Assembly: GCA_021812845.1 (NCBI GenBank)
Contig: JAKAML010000002.1
Coordinates: 1-16,297, forward strand
Length of the DNA: 16,297 nucleotides
From: Pseudomonadota bacterium
GTDB taxonomy: Bacteria > Pseudomonadota > Alphaproteobacteria > Rhizobiales > Hyphomicrobiaceae
Reading direction: 5' to 3'
In this document: positions 6,197 through 13,942 of the stretch, one piece after another
Position numbering within the stretch: position 1 is the first letter of the stretch
Layout: each line of letters opens with the position of its first letter
The notes under the pieces: generated by a model
The model's input: only the letters and a program-made list of their open reading frames with translations
What the model was told of the DNA's origin: nothing
The model's database searches: none
Made by a program: the position numbers and the translations under genes

Positions 6197-6230
6197 TTGA
6201 CAGAACGGGCGGCGGCTCCTATGCCGCCCG
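6197..6230 (+). promoter_or_regulatory. argC promoter with overlapping palindrome
   Basis: A consensus -35 box TTGACA (6197-6202) is followed after 17 bp by TATGCC (6220-6225), giving a likely start near 6232 and a leader of about 38 nt. The spacer and -10 box are covered by a perfect 8-bp inverted repeat, cgggcggc (6206-6213) and gccgcccg (6223-6230), so a repressor could act here, or the hairpin may be incidental. It implies that argC is transcribed apart from the TerC genes. Confidence 0.6.
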
Positions 6231-6269
6231 CTCCGGCACGACCGGGGCAATCGACAGGAGCAGGACGTC

Positions 6270-7232
6270 ATGGCCGAGCGTGCGATCGCGTGGAAGGACG
6301 CCGCGGCGCCGACGGTTTTCATCGACGGCGAGGCCGGCACCACGGGTCTCGAGATCCGCGAGCGGCTGGGGCGGCTGCCCGAAATCGCCATGCGCAGCAT
6401 CGACCCGGCGAAGCGCAAGGACGACGCGGCGCGGCGCGAGATGATGCGGGCCGTCGACATCGTGGTGCTGTGCCTGCCCGACGACGCGGCCAAGGCTGCG
6501 GCCGGCATGGCGGCGGACCTCGGCCCGGACGCGCCGCGGATCGTCGACGCCTCGACCGCGCACCGCGTCGCCGAGGGCTGGGTCTACGGCTTCGCCGAGC
6601 TGACGGCCGGGCAGGCGGACCGGATCCGCGCGGCCCGCCTCGTCTCGAACCCCGGCTGCTACCCGACCGGCGCCGTCGCGCTGCTGCGGCCGCTGGTCGA
6701 GAAAGGGCTCGTTCCCGCCGACCATCCGGTCTCGATCAATGCCGTCTCCGGCTACTCGGGCGGCGGCAAGAGCATGATCGAGAGCTACGAGGTCAAAGGG
6801 ACCGCGCCTTCGTTCGAGCTCTACGGCCTCGGCCTCGAGCACAAGCACGTCCCGGAGATCGAGGCCTACGCCAAGCTCGCGCGGCGTCCGATCTTCGTGC
6901 CCTCGGTCGGCAATTTCCGGCAGGGGATGCTGGTCTCGATCCCGCTGCACCTCGACACGCTGCCGGGAAGGCCGAGGCTCGCCGACCTCGAGGCGGCGCT
7001 CGTCGCGCACTACCAGGGCTCGGCGATGGTCGAGGTCGTCCCGCTGGCCGAGGAGGCCAAGGCGGGCGGCCGCATCGCGGCGGAGGCGCTGAACGACACC
7101 GACCTGCTCGAGCTTCGCGTCTACGGCAACGAGGTCCGCCGGCAGGCCGTGCTCGTCGCCCGGCTCGACAATCTCGGCAAGGGCGCCTCGGGGGCGGCGG
7201 TACAGAACGTCCGCCTGATGCTCGGCGTGTGA
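6270..7232 (+). CDS. argC: N-acetyl-gamma-glutamyl-phosphate reductase (short type)
   Basis: ArgC carries out the third step of arginine synthesis, NADPH-dependent reduction of N-acetylglutamyl phosphate to the semialdehyde, in the cytoplasm. At 320 residues this is the short (type 2) form. The nucleotide-binding loop is 'IDGEAGTTGLEIRERL' (18-33), 'DASTAHRV' is at 93-100, the catalytic cysteine is Cys130 in 'SNPGCYPTGA', and 'AVSGYSGGGK' (158-167) and 'GNFRQGM' (214-220) are further landmarks. The start at 6270 has a good purine-rich site (caggagcaggacgtc). Position after rpsI is a familiar alphaproteobacterial arrangement, here interrupted by two TerC genes. Its own promoter lies at 6197-6225. 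It converges on ctaA with only 19 bp between the stop codons. Confidence 0.97.
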   Translation: MAERAIAWKDAAAPTVFIDGEAGTTGLEIRERLGRLPEIAMRSIDPAKRKDDAARREMMRAVDIVVLCLPDDAAKAAAGMAADLGPDAPRIVDASTAHRVAEGWVYGFAELTAGQADRIRAARLVSNPGCYPTGAVALLRPLVEKGLVPADHPVSINAVSGYSGGGKSMIESYEVKGTAPSFELYGLGLEHKHVPEIEAYAKLARRPIFVPSVGNFRQGMLVSIPLHLDTLPGRPRLADLEAALVAHYQGSAMVEVVPLAEEAKAGGRIAAEALNDTDLLELRVYGNEVRRQAVLVARLDNLGKGASGAAVQNVRLMLGV

Positions 7233-7251
7233 TCGGTCGGCGCCGCGCCGG

Positions 7252-8379
7252 TCAGGCCTCGGTCGTGATCCGGTAAAGGTGCCAGACGGCGGCGACCCAC
7301 ACCACGGCGCCACCGCCCTGGTGGGCGAGGCCGAGGCCGATCGGGATCTGGCCTTGCGCCATCAACAGCGTGGCGATGCCGAGCGCCGCCTGCGCCAGGA
7401 CCGCCGCGGCCAGTGCCGCGCCCGAGCGCACGATCCGCTCGTCGTCCTGCGTCCGCCACAGCGAGAGCGCGTGCCAGACGGCGAGCGCGAGGACGAGATA
7501 GGCCACCATGCGATGGTTGAACTGGATCGTGGCGACGTTCTCGCCGAGGTTCGCGTACCAGGGCGACATGGCCAGTAGCCCGTCGGGCACGAGCCGGCCG
7601 TCCATCAGCGGCCAGGTGTTGTAGGTGAGCCCCGCCTTGGTGCCGGCGACCAGCGCTCCGAGAACGACCTGCGCCAGCACCAGCGCCGCGAGGGCGACCG
7701 CCGTCCGCCGCTGGCCGGCGGTCAGGGTTCTGAGCCGCACCGCGCCGTCGACCCGTGCGAGGCCGAGCGCGAGCCATACCACCGCTCCGAGGATGAGAAA
7801 GGCGATGGTGAGATGCAGCGCCAGTCGGTACTGGCTGACGTCGACCCGGTCGACGAGCCCGGACTTGACCATGTACCAGCCGATCGCGCCCTGCAACCCG
7901 CCGAGGAGGAACACGCCGGCGAGCTTCGGCGCGAGGCCGGCGCGCAGCCAGCCGAGGGCCCAGAACGCGGCGAGGGGAACGGCGAACGCAAGACCGATCA
8001 GCCGCCCCAGGAAGCGGTGTCCCCATTCCCACCAGAAAATGGCCTTGAACGCCTCGAGCGACATGCCCTTGTTGACGAGCTTGTACTCGGGGATCTCGCG
8101 GTACTTGGCGAATGCCGCCTGCCAGTCGGCCTCCGACAGCGGCGGGATGGCGCCGAGCAGCGGCTGCCATTCGGTGATCGAGAGCCCGGAATCGGTGAGC
8201 CGCGTGGCGCCGCCGACCAGGATCATCAGGAACACGATGACCGCGATCGACCACAACCAGAGGGCGACCGCGCCGTCGCGGCCGGCGCCGGAGGCCGCCA
8301 GTACCTCAGGCGCTCGCCTGGCCTGCGGCGCTCGCCTGGCCTGCGGCGCTGCGGCGGCTTGCACTCGTGACGTGCCCAT
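7252..8379 (-). CDS. ctaA: Heme A synthase, type 2 CtaA
   Basis: CtaA oxidises the C8 methyl of heme O to a formyl group, producing heme A for aa3-type cytochrome oxidases, in the inner membrane. The 375 residues give eight membrane helices. The four heme-ligand histidines appear in their normal contexts: His121 ('WEWGHRFLGR'), His189 ('ALHLTIAF'), His289 ('IQFNHRMVAY') and His353 ('LAHQGGG'). Typical sequences are 'GGATRLTDSGLSITEW' (56-71) and 'TYNTWPLMDG' (252-261). The open frame continues 54 residues further upstream, but that part is not conserved; the Met at 8379 is the likely start and has a promoter about 25 bp ahead. Its ribosome-binding site is weak. The N-terminus contains a hexapeptide duplicate QARRAP made by an 18-bp tandem repeat. 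The gene diverges from a DUF2842 gene. Confidence 0.96.
   Translation of the reverse strand: MGTSRVQAAAAPQARRAPQARRAPEVLAASGAGRDGAVALWLWSIAVIVFLMILVGGATRLTDSGLSITEWQPLLGAIPPLSEADWQAAFAKYREIPEYKLVNKGMSLEAFKAIFWWEWGHRFLGRLIGLAFAVPLAAFWALGWLRAGLAPKLAGVFLLGGLQGAIGWYMVKSGLVDRVDVSQYRLALHLTIAFLILGAVVWLALGLARVDGAVRLRTLTAGQRRTAVALAALVLAQVVLGALVAGTKAGLTYNTWPLMDGRLVPDGLLAMSPWYANLGENVATIQFNHRMVAYLVLALAVWHALSLWRTQDDERIVRSGAALAAAVLAQAALGIATLLMAQGQIPIGLGLAHQGGGAVVWVAAVWHLYRITTEA
8310..8350. repeat. 18-bp tandem repeat inside ctaA
   Basis: The unit gcgctcgcctggcctgcg is perfectly repeated at 8310-8327 and 8328-8345, with gcgct of a third copy after it. It codes on the minus strand for the duplicated QARRAP in the non-conserved cytoplasmic N-terminus of CtaA (about residues 13-24). 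It preserves the reading frame and should vary between strains. Confidence 0.85.
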
Positions 8380-8409
8380 GCGTGAGATCCGATCGGCTGC
8401 TCCCGCCGA

Positions 8410-8438
8410 CTTAAAGCGGGTCGCGGCGGCGGAGGCAA
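8410..8438 (-). promoter_or_regulatory. Candidate ctaA promoter
   Basis: Read on the minus strand, TTGCCT (8433-8438) and TTTAAG (8410-8415) are separated by exactly 17 bp. Transcription would begin near 8403, about 24 nt before the ATG at 8379, which also supports that start over the longer frame. Both boxes deviate from consensus. Confidence 0.45.
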
Positions 8439-8521
8439 TGCGCTTCTCCGGCGCAGCATGAGGCCATGCGCGCCTTCGACGGTGTCCGGACGTGCCGCGA
8501 GACCCTGAACGGACGATGCCG

Positions 8522-8731
8522 ATGACCCAAAGTACCCGCAAGCTCGTCGGAACCGTCGTGCTCCTGGTGTTCCTGACCGTCTACGCGTTCGTGGCGATGC
8601 TGGTCGCCGTGGCGCTGCAGGTCGATGCCGGCAAGTGGACCGAGCTCGGCTACTACGTCGTGGCGGGCCTCTTGTGGGTGATCCCGGCCGGGTTGCTCAT
8701 CCGTTGGATGTCGCGGCCCGATCCGGGCTGA
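8522..8731 (+). CDS. DUF2842-family small membrane protein
   Basis: A 69-residue protein with two membrane helices (about residues 8-31 and 42-61) and a positively charged N-terminus, 'TRKLVGTVVLLVFLTVYAF' followed later by 'GYYVVAGLLWVIPAGLLIRW'. This pattern is the DUF2842 family of alphaproteobacteria, whose function is unknown. It is often found near heme A synthase in this group, as here, where it diverges from ctaA across 142 bp. Several in-frame starts exist (GTG 8492, ATG 8516, ATG 8522). I choose 8522, since the purine motif GGAC is 7 nt upstream of it and only one nt from 8516. The last 35 bp overlap the 3' end of the deacetylase gene on the other strand. Confidence 0.85.
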   Translation: MTQSTRKLVGTVVLLVFLTVYAFVAMLVAVALQVDAGKWTELGYYVVAGLLWVIPAGLLIRWMSRPDPG

Positions 8732-9812
8732 CGAGGCCCGCGCGGCGGCGCGCCGCCGCCGGCCCGAGCACCCGCCGCGCGGCATTCCACATCGCGAACG
8801 GCACCCCCGACAGCATCACGTCGACGTAGCGCTGCGACTGGAAGTCGCCGTTGAGCGACAGCCGCGGGATCGCCGTCGGCGTCGCGGCGTGGCCGCGGGT
8901 GACGAGACCCTTGCGCGTCGTCACCGCGGTCGCAAAGCCGAGCTCGCGTGCGAGCGCGAACTCGCGCGGACCCGCCGCCCGCTCGCAGCCGTAGGGGAAG
9001 CTGAAATGCCGGCACGGCCGGCCGATCTCGGCCTCGATCCGCGCCCGGCTCGCGGCCATCTCGCGACGCGCCTCCTCCGCGTCGAGCCGGCTCAGCGCGA
9101 AATGCCGGCAGGTGTGAGCGCCGATCGTCAGCAGCGGATCCTTCGCGGCCTCCCGGATCTCGTCCCACGACATCACGAGTTCGCGGCAGAGGCCCGACGT
9201 ATCGAGGCGGGCGGCGGCGACGAGGCGCGCCACCACCGCCCGCGCCTCGACCTCCGGAAGGTCACGCAGGCGCCAGTAGATCGCGTCGTAGGCGCGTTCC
9301 TTCTCGGGCGCGGAGCGGGCCGGGAGGCGGACTGGCACGCCGCCGACCTCGACGTCGACGGCGTCGGCGGCCCGGATCGCCGCCTCGAGCTCGAGCCACC
9401 ACAGGACGCCGCGCCCGTCAGGATAGTCGGTCGGCACATAGAGCGTGTAGGGCACGCCGTAGCGCGCCAGGATCGGGAAGGCGTGCTCGCGGTTGTCGCG
9501 ATAGCCGTCGTCGAAGGTGAAGCAGGCGAAGGGGCGCGCGCGGGCGGGGCCGGCGAGGCGCGCCGGCACCTCGTCGAGGGAGATGCACTCGAAGCCGCGC
9601 GCGATCGTCTGGCGGATCACCCGCTCGAGGAAGTCGGGTGTGACGCGCAGGATGCGATTGGGCTCGAACGCCTCGGTCGGCTGCGGCGAGACGCGGTGCA
9701 TCATGAACACGACGCCGTCGCCGCGCGTGAGAGGTGCCAGGAGACCGCTGGCGCCGGAGTAGTGGAGCGCCGAGAGCCCCGCCTTCATCAGTCTCGTTGC
9801 TGTACGGCCCAT
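8697..9812 (-). CDS. Polysaccharide deacetylase, NodB-homology domain
   Basis: The 371-residue protein belongs to carbohydrate esterase family 4, metal-dependent enzymes that remove N- or O-acetyl groups from polysaccharides. The catalytic motif 'TFDDGYRDN' gives the base Asp101 and metal-binding Asp102; the metal-binding histidines are His233 and His237 in 'GAHTCRHF'; 'RHFSFPYG' (268-275) is motif 3; and 'PRLSLNGDF' (316-324) near the C-terminus is usual in this subgroup. The N-terminus is a short amphipathic segment and no signal peptide is evident, so a cytoplasmic location is likely. The open frame starts further upstream, but only from MGRT (9812) or MKAG (9788) is it family-like. The gene is convergent with DUF2842 and divergent from the GNAT gene. 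In holdfast systems a deacetylase (HfsH) alters the adhesive polymer; the same role here is inferred from context. Confidence 0.9.
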   Translation of the reverse strand: MGRTATRLMKAGLSALHYSGASGLLAPLTRGDGVVFMMHRVSPQPTEAFEPNRILRVTPDFLERVIRQTIARGFECISLDEVPARLAGPARARPFACFTFDDGYRDNREHAFPILARYGVPYTLYVPTDYPDGRGVLWWLELEAAIRAADAVDVEVGGVPVRLPARSAPEKERAYDAIYWRLRDLPEVEARAVVARLVAAARLDTSGLCRELVMSWDEIREAAKDPLLTIGAHTCRHFALSRLDAEEARREMAASRARIEAEIGRPCRHFSFPYGCERAAGPREFALARELGFATAVTTRKGLVTRGHAATPTAIPRLSLNGDFQSQRYVDVMLSGVPFAMWNAARRVLGPAAARRRAGLVSPDRAATSNG

Positions 9813-10087
9813 GTGCGGTGTCGCGCGTCCTCTCGGGAGCAAGGCGGGAGACTGGGAACGAGGCGGCCGCATTGGCACGGTTCGGGTCGCGGCGAGAGAA
9901 CCGATGCAAGCCCCGTGCAATACCGGACTGGTGGCGGGAATTGCGGCGCAGACGGATCGCGGCGGTTGGTTAATCGCGGCGCCCGGCCGGACTGGTCCAC
10001 GATCGATCCCGTGGCCCGATCCTTGCTCACCGCCGACGGGGAAAGTCCGCGAGGCCACCCAGCAGGGGCAAGGAGCAGGAGACCGCC
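9813..10087. other. Divergent intergenic region, deacetylase/GNAT genes
   Basis: This 275-bp gap separates two divergent genes and should hold promoters for both. I could not find a convincing -35/-10 pair on either strand. The sequence ggttaatcgcggcg (about 9967-9980) is the most AT-rich spot. The GNAT start at 10088 has a good ribosome-binding site (AGGAG, ending 7 nt before the ATG). Confidence 0.4.
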
Positions 10088-11323
10088 ATGTTCGGGGCAG
10101 ACGCCGTCCATCGGGTGACACAGGCGCGGGCACGGCTGCTGCCCGAGGCGGTGACGCTCGGTGAAAGGGCGGTCACACTCGGCGTCTATCGCACCCTCGA
10201 CGGGCTCGCGCCGCTGTGGAACGAGATCGAGCGCACGGGGGCCCGCGCCTCGGTGTTCCAGTCCCACGGCTGGCTCGCGGCCTGGGAACGGACCGCCGCC
10301 CGCGAGGACGGCGAGGTGCCGCTCGTCGTCACCGCCCGCGACTGCGGGCAGAAGCTGCGCCTGATCCTGCCGCTCGGGGTGACGTCGCGGACCCCGGCCC
10401 GTCTCGCCGTGGCGGGTTTCCTCGGCCAGGGACATGCCAACTACGGTCTGCCGCTCGTCGATCCAGCCGTGGCCGGCAGCATTCGCGCGGGCGAGATCCG
10501 CCGCCTCCTCGCTGCCGTGGCCCGCGGCAGCGACCTCGACGCCGCAAGCCTCGAACGGCAGCCCGCGCACTGGGACGGACGTCCCAATCCGTTCGCCGCC
10601 GGGGGCATCGTCTCGGCCAACGATTCCTACGTGCTGCCGCTGGAGGCGGACTTCGCCGCCCTCCACGCGCGGCTGTTCTCGTCCCGCACCCGCTCGACGC
10701 TCCGGCGCAAGACCCGCCGCCTCGCCGGCCACAGGGGGTTCCGCCACGGTCCGGCGGTCGAGCCCGAGCAGCGGACACGGCTGCTCGACGCCTTCCTCGC
10801 CACGAAGGGCCGGCAGTTGCGCGAGGGCGGCATCGCCGACATCTTCGCCGCGCCCGGCCTCGCGGCCTTCTACCGCGAGATCCTCGCGCACCGCTGCGGA
10901 ACGCTGCCGCCGCTCGAGATCGTCGCCATCGAGGCCGAGGACGGGATCGGCGCCATCGCACTGCTGATCGAGGCCGACGGCCGCCGCTACCTCCTGAACA
11001 CGGCGCTCGGCTCGGGTCCCCTGCGCGACGCCTCGCCGGGACTTGTGCTGCTCACGGGCGACATCGAGCGTGCCGCGACGCGCGGCTGTCACGCCTACGA
11101 CTTCGGACCGGGCGCCGCCGCCTACAAGGCCGCGTGGCAACCCGAGCCGGTGCCGCTGGTGACGACCCTCGTGCCGCTCTCGACACGGGGAGTGCCGCTC
11201 GTGACCGCCATGGCGGCGGCCCTCTACGTCAAGCGGACCATCAAGCGCACGCCGCTGCTGTGGTCCATGGCGCGCGCGCTCCGGCGCGGCGCGTTCGGCC
11301 GATCGCCGCCGCAGGAGGATTAG
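10088..11323 (+). CDS. GNAT-fold acyltransferase, BioF2/CelD-like
   Basis: This 411-residue protein resembles the FemAB-like GNAT proteins annotated as BioF2-like or CelD-like acetyltransferases, which are common in exopolysaccharide gene clusters. Landmarks are 'LAPLWNEIERTGARASVFQSH' split over residues 40-60, 'SSRTRSTLRRKTRRL' (198-212), an acyl-CoA-binding half with 'PPLEIVAIEAEDGIGAIALLI' (274-294), 'ASPGLVLLTGDIERAATRG' (315-333) and the diagnostic 'YDFGPGAAAYKAAW' (337-350). No membrane segment or signal peptide is seen. Its likely role is acylation of a polymer building block in the cytoplasm, on an unknown substrate. In Caulobacter the related HfsK is such an enzyme for holdfast. The gene diverges from the deacetylase and converges on the co-polymerase, with a hairpin array between. 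A stem-loop begins 6 bp beyond the stop codon. Confidence 0.85.
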   Translation: MFGADAVHRVTQARARLLPEAVTLGERAVTLGVYRTLDGLAPLWNEIERTGARASVFQSHGWLAAWERTAAREDGEVPLVVTARDCGQKLRLILPLGVTSRTPARLAVAGFLGQGHANYGLPLVDPAVAGSIRAGEIRRLLAAVARGSDLDAASLERQPAHWDGRPNPFAAGGIVSANDSYVLPLEADFAALHARLFSSRTRSTLRRKTRRLAGHRGFRHGPAVEPEQRTRLLDAFLATKGRQLREGGIADIFAAPGLAAFYREILAHRCGTLPPLEIVAIEAEDGIGAIALLIEADGRRYLLNTALGSGPLRDASPGLVLLTGDIERAATRGCHAYDFGPGAAAYKAAWQPEPVPLVTTLVPLSTRGVPLVTAMAAALYVKRTIKRTPLLWSMARALRRGAFGRSPPQED

Positions 11324-11329
11324 TGATCC

Positions 11330-11383
11330 GGCGCAAACATCTGCATCCCGCTCGTTGCGGGGTCGATAGCAAATGCTTGCGCC
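11330..11383 (+). terminator. Compact three-tier hairpin after GNAT gene
   Basis: Six bp after the stop codon a 54-nt segment folds with outer arm ggcgcaa/ttgcgcc (7 bp), an imperfect inner arm (acatctgc with gcaaatgct) and apical stem atcccgc/gcggggt (7 positions including one G-T pair) with loop tcgtt. Its position fits a terminator or 3'-end structure, but there is no T-run. It may also be a relative of the repeated elements that follow, though its ends differ. Confidence 0.5.
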
Positions 11384-11392
11384 AAAGGAAGA

Positions 11393-11650
11393 CTAGGGTC
11401 GTGACTGCGAAGTCAGCTTCATTCGTCCGAGCATTCGGCGGCGGACTTCGCGGTCTGAACGACACCAGCAAAGCAGCCCTTCTTGTGTGACCCAGATCGA
11501 GAAGCCCGTCCCGGCCTGTCGAGACAGAATGCAACGGACTTCTCGATCATCACACCAGCAAGCTTGTGTTCCCAGTGCTGTTTCAGGCGCCGTCATTTGG
11601 TTGGAATGCCTGCCGCGGGTGGGAACCAGATGACTGCGCCACAGCACCAG
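11393..11650. repeat. Array of three two-armed hairpin elements, period 89-90 bp
   Basis: Three elements of 76, 77 and 79 bp lie at 11393-11468, 11482-11558 and 11572-11650, each separated by 13 bp. Each has an outer arm of about 10 bp ending in CACCAG on the right (ctagggtcgt/acgacaccag; cttgtgtga/tcacaccag; ccagtgctgt/acagcaccag, with some mismatches), an inner arm of 10-17 bp (gactgcgaagtc/gacttcgcggtc; gatcgagaag/cttctcgatc; gtcatttggtt/aaccagatgac within a longer stem), and often an apical stem (ccga/tcgg; ctgtc/gacag). Sequence is not conserved in the inner arms, but pairing is. The array lies between convergent genes and is less GC-rich than its flanks. Confidence 0.65.
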
Positions 11651-11680
11651 GCGCGCGCGTCGTCCGCAGCCGGCCGAGGC

Positions 11681-13942
11681 TCAGCTCGTGCGGATCTCGA
11701 CGCCGTGGCCGCCGCCGCGCATGATCCGCTGCAGGCCGGTCGGCTGGGGCGCCGCACGGTCGAGGCGGACGATGTCGATCTCGGTGACCTCGTAGCCGAG
11801 CAGCGTGCCCGGTGGATCGGCCAACGCGGCCGGCTTCTTCCGGCCGTCGCCGACAACGACGCCGGCATCGACCCGGCCCTGGATCGCCTCGAACAGCCCG
11901 CGCACCGCATCGTAGCCGCCGCCGACGACGATCGCGTCGTAGGCCTCGTCGAGGGCGTCGAGCACGAGATTGAGCTGGTCGTCGTCGAGCGCGCTCTCGG
12001 CCGCCTCCAGCGCCGCCCCGGCCGGCAGGACGTGGAACTGGCCCGCCGGCTCGCGGCGGATCACGTCCTCGAACCGCGCCGCACCGCCGAGAAGATCGGC
12101 GAGGCCGGGCGAACGGGCGACGCCGACGCGGCCCGCGAGACCCGTGCCGTCGGTCGCCCAGTCGACGAGAATGACCTGCTTGCCGCCGGCGGCCAGGGCC
12201 TTTGCGATGTCGATCGCCTCGGCGGCCGGATCGACGGCCGCCGTTTCGCCCGTCACCAGCACGCGATAGCCGCCCTGTGCGGGCGCCTTGGAGAGCAGCC
12301 GCGCGACGAGCGGCGCGACGGCGAGAAACCGCTCGTGCTCTGCGGCCGCTCCGGCGTCGCCGGCCGGACGGCGCACATCCGGCGCGGCGGCTTTCGCGGA
12401 CGCAACGCCGCCGGACGCGGATCTTTTCGCCGCCGGCGCGGCCTCGTGCGCCATCGCCGGCGCCGGCTCGGCCCGCAGGGCCGCGCCCTGGGACACCCCA
12501 GCCCCCCCCGCAGCGAGCCCGGCCGCGCCGCCCTGCGGCCGCGCACCGGTGAACAGCGCCTTCGAGATGGTCCAGGCCAGACCGAACAGCAGCGTCGCCG
12601 CCGAGACGAGGCCGGAATAGGGCGCCTTCTTGGGGAAGGTCGGGACGCTCGACGGGCGCGCCTGGGTGATGATCTGTGCCTCGACCGGCACCGCGCCGGG
12701 AGACTTGCGGGCCTTGGCCGCCTCGTACTGCGCCTGCAGCCGCTCGAGCTCGGCCCGCTTCGACTTGGCCGCCGCCTCGAGCTGGCGCAGCTTGACGTCG
12801 TCGCCGCCGGTGTTGACGACCTTGCTCTTCAGGACGTCGATGTTCTTCTGCACCGCCGCCTCGCGAATGACCGCCGCCTTGGCCTCCTTCTCGAGCCCCT
12901 CGACGAGCTTTGCCACCTCGCCCGCGATCTGGCGCTTCAGGCCGGCGAGGTCGGCGTTCATCTGCTGCATCCGCGGATGACCGGGCAGCAGCGTCACCGA
13001 CAGCTCGGCGATCTGGCGCTCGGCGCGCACGCGGCTCTGCACGAGGTTCTGGATCAGGGGCGAGCGCTGCACGTCCGGCAGCACCTCGGCCGAGCCGGAT
13101 TTCATGAGCTCGCGCGCCGACTTGGCGCGGCCCTCGACCTCGGCGCGGGCGGCCGCGGTCCGGGTCAGCTCGGCGGTCAGCTCGCCGAGCTGCTGGTCGA
13201 TCAGCGCCGTGCGCTGCGGGCCGCCGACGAAGCGGTCGGACTGGCCGCGGAACCGCTCCACCTCGGCCTCGGCGGCCGAGACCTCGCGCGTCAGTTCGGC
13301 GACCTTGGGCTCGAGCGCGTTCTGCACCTCGTTGATCTCGTCGACGCGGTGGGTGGCGAGCGAGCCGCGATAGGTGTCGGCGAGGCGGTTGGCGATCTCG
13401 GCGGCGAGATCGGGATCGGCGGAGGTGAAGCGGACGCCGATGAAGCGGCTCTCCTTGGGCGAGTAGACCTCGAGCCCCTTGAAGAACGCGCTCAGCACGC
13501 GGTCCTCCTCGCTCTCGCCCTTGCGCGGCCCCGACAGGCCGACCATGCGGAGCAGGCTGCCGACGGTGTCGAGGCTACCCAGCGCGCCGTTGAATTCCTT
13601 CTTCGTGTTGAGCTTCATGTCGTCGGCGATGCGGCGCGCGAGATCGGGCGACATCAGCGCGCGGACGTGGGTGTTGATCGCCTCCTTGTCGACGGAGACC
13701 GTGACCGCCTCGGGCGAGGAGTTCTCGCGCTTGGGGTCGGCGAACGGGTTCTGGGAGCCCTTGGCGACCACGGAGAGCTGCGCCTCCGACGTGTAGCGCG
13801 GCGCCATCATGCCGAGCACGCCCCAGGTCAGCCCGCCCGCCGCCGCGCTCAGCACCAGCAGCCGCGGAAGACTGCGCTTCAGCGTCGTCCACAGGACGCC
13901 GATGTCGATGTCGTCCGGCGAGGCATGGGTCTCAGTGCGCAT
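11681..13942 (-). CDS. Wzz/GumC-like polysaccharide co-polymerase with degenerate kinase domain
   Basis: The 753-residue inner-membrane protein has the layout of polysaccharide co-polymerases that control chain length and export: cytoplasmic N-terminus, TM1 (about 28-46), a large periplasmic domain with long coiled coils (about 205-275, 300-415), the Pro-containing motif 'RPSSVPTFPKKAP' (429-441), TM2 (about 443-460), then a cytoplasmic part. An Ala/Gly-rich linker (about 466-535) leads to a domain shaped like a BY-type tyrosine kinase (about 558-700). Its P-loop is not intact: where GEGKST is expected the sequence reads 'TGETAAVDPAAEA' (564-576), without GK[ST]. Walker A' reads 'VILVDWATD' (590-598). 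No tyrosine cluster is at the C-terminus. Kinase activity is therefore unlikely. ATG 13942 has only a weak ribosome-binding site. It diverges from the Wza-type gene, its expected partner. Confidence 0.9.
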   Translation of the reverse strand: MRTETHASPDDIDIGVLWTTLKRSLPRLLVLSAAAGGLTWGVLGMMAPRYTSEAQLSVVAKGSQNPFADPKRENSSPEAVTVSVDKEAINTHVRALMSPDLARRIADDMKLNTKKEFNGALGSLDTVGSLLRMVGLSGPRKGESEEDRVLSAFFKGLEVYSPKESRFIGVRFTSADPDLAAEIANRLADTYRGSLATHRVDEINEVQNALEPKVAELTREVSAAEAEVERFRGQSDRFVGGPQRTALIDQQLGELTAELTRTAAARAEVEGRAKSARELMKSGSAEVLPDVQRSPLIQNLVQSRVRAERQIAELSVTLLPGHPRMQQMNADLAGLKRQIAGEVAKLVEGLEKEAKAAVIREAAVQKNIDVLKSKVVNTGGDDVKLRQLEAAAKSKRAELERLQAQYEAAKARKSPGAVPVEAQIITQARPSSVPTFPKKAPYSGLVSAATLLFGLAWTISKALFTGARPQGGAAGLAAGGAGVSQGAALRAEPAPAMAHEAAPAAKRSASGGVASAKAAAPDVRRPAGDAGAAAEHERFLAVAPLVARLLSKAPAQGGYRVLVTGETAAVDPAAEAIDIAKALAAGGKQVILVDWATDGTGLAGRVGVARSPGLADLLGGAARFEDVIRREPAGQFHVLPAGAALEAAESALDDDQLNLVLDALDEAYDAIVVGGGYDAVRGLFEAIQGRVDAGVVVGDGRKKPAALADPPGTLLGYEVTEIDIVRLDRAAPQPTGLQRIMRGGGHGVEIRTS

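Larger units (their letters stand above)
11324..11680. other. Non-coding convergent intergenic region
   Basis: A 357-bp stretch between the 3' ends of the GNAT gene (plus) and the co-polymerase gene (minus). It holds the compact hairpin (11330-11383) and the hairpin array (11393-11650), leaving about 30 unassigned bp at the right. Short open frames here show only repeat-derived residues and no homology. Confidence 0.7.

Noticed and set aside
11393..11647. Short minus-strand open frame over the hairpin array, with repeated CWC-DREV residues
   Set aside because: The residue repeats only reflect the tandem DNA elements. The DNA keeps pairing rather than codons, and no ribosome-binding site or homologue is evident.
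11393..11650. Integron attC sites
   Set aside because: Size and two-armed form are similar, but the required GTTRRRY and RYYYAAC ends are missing, no cassette gene lies between units, and no integrase is in the window.
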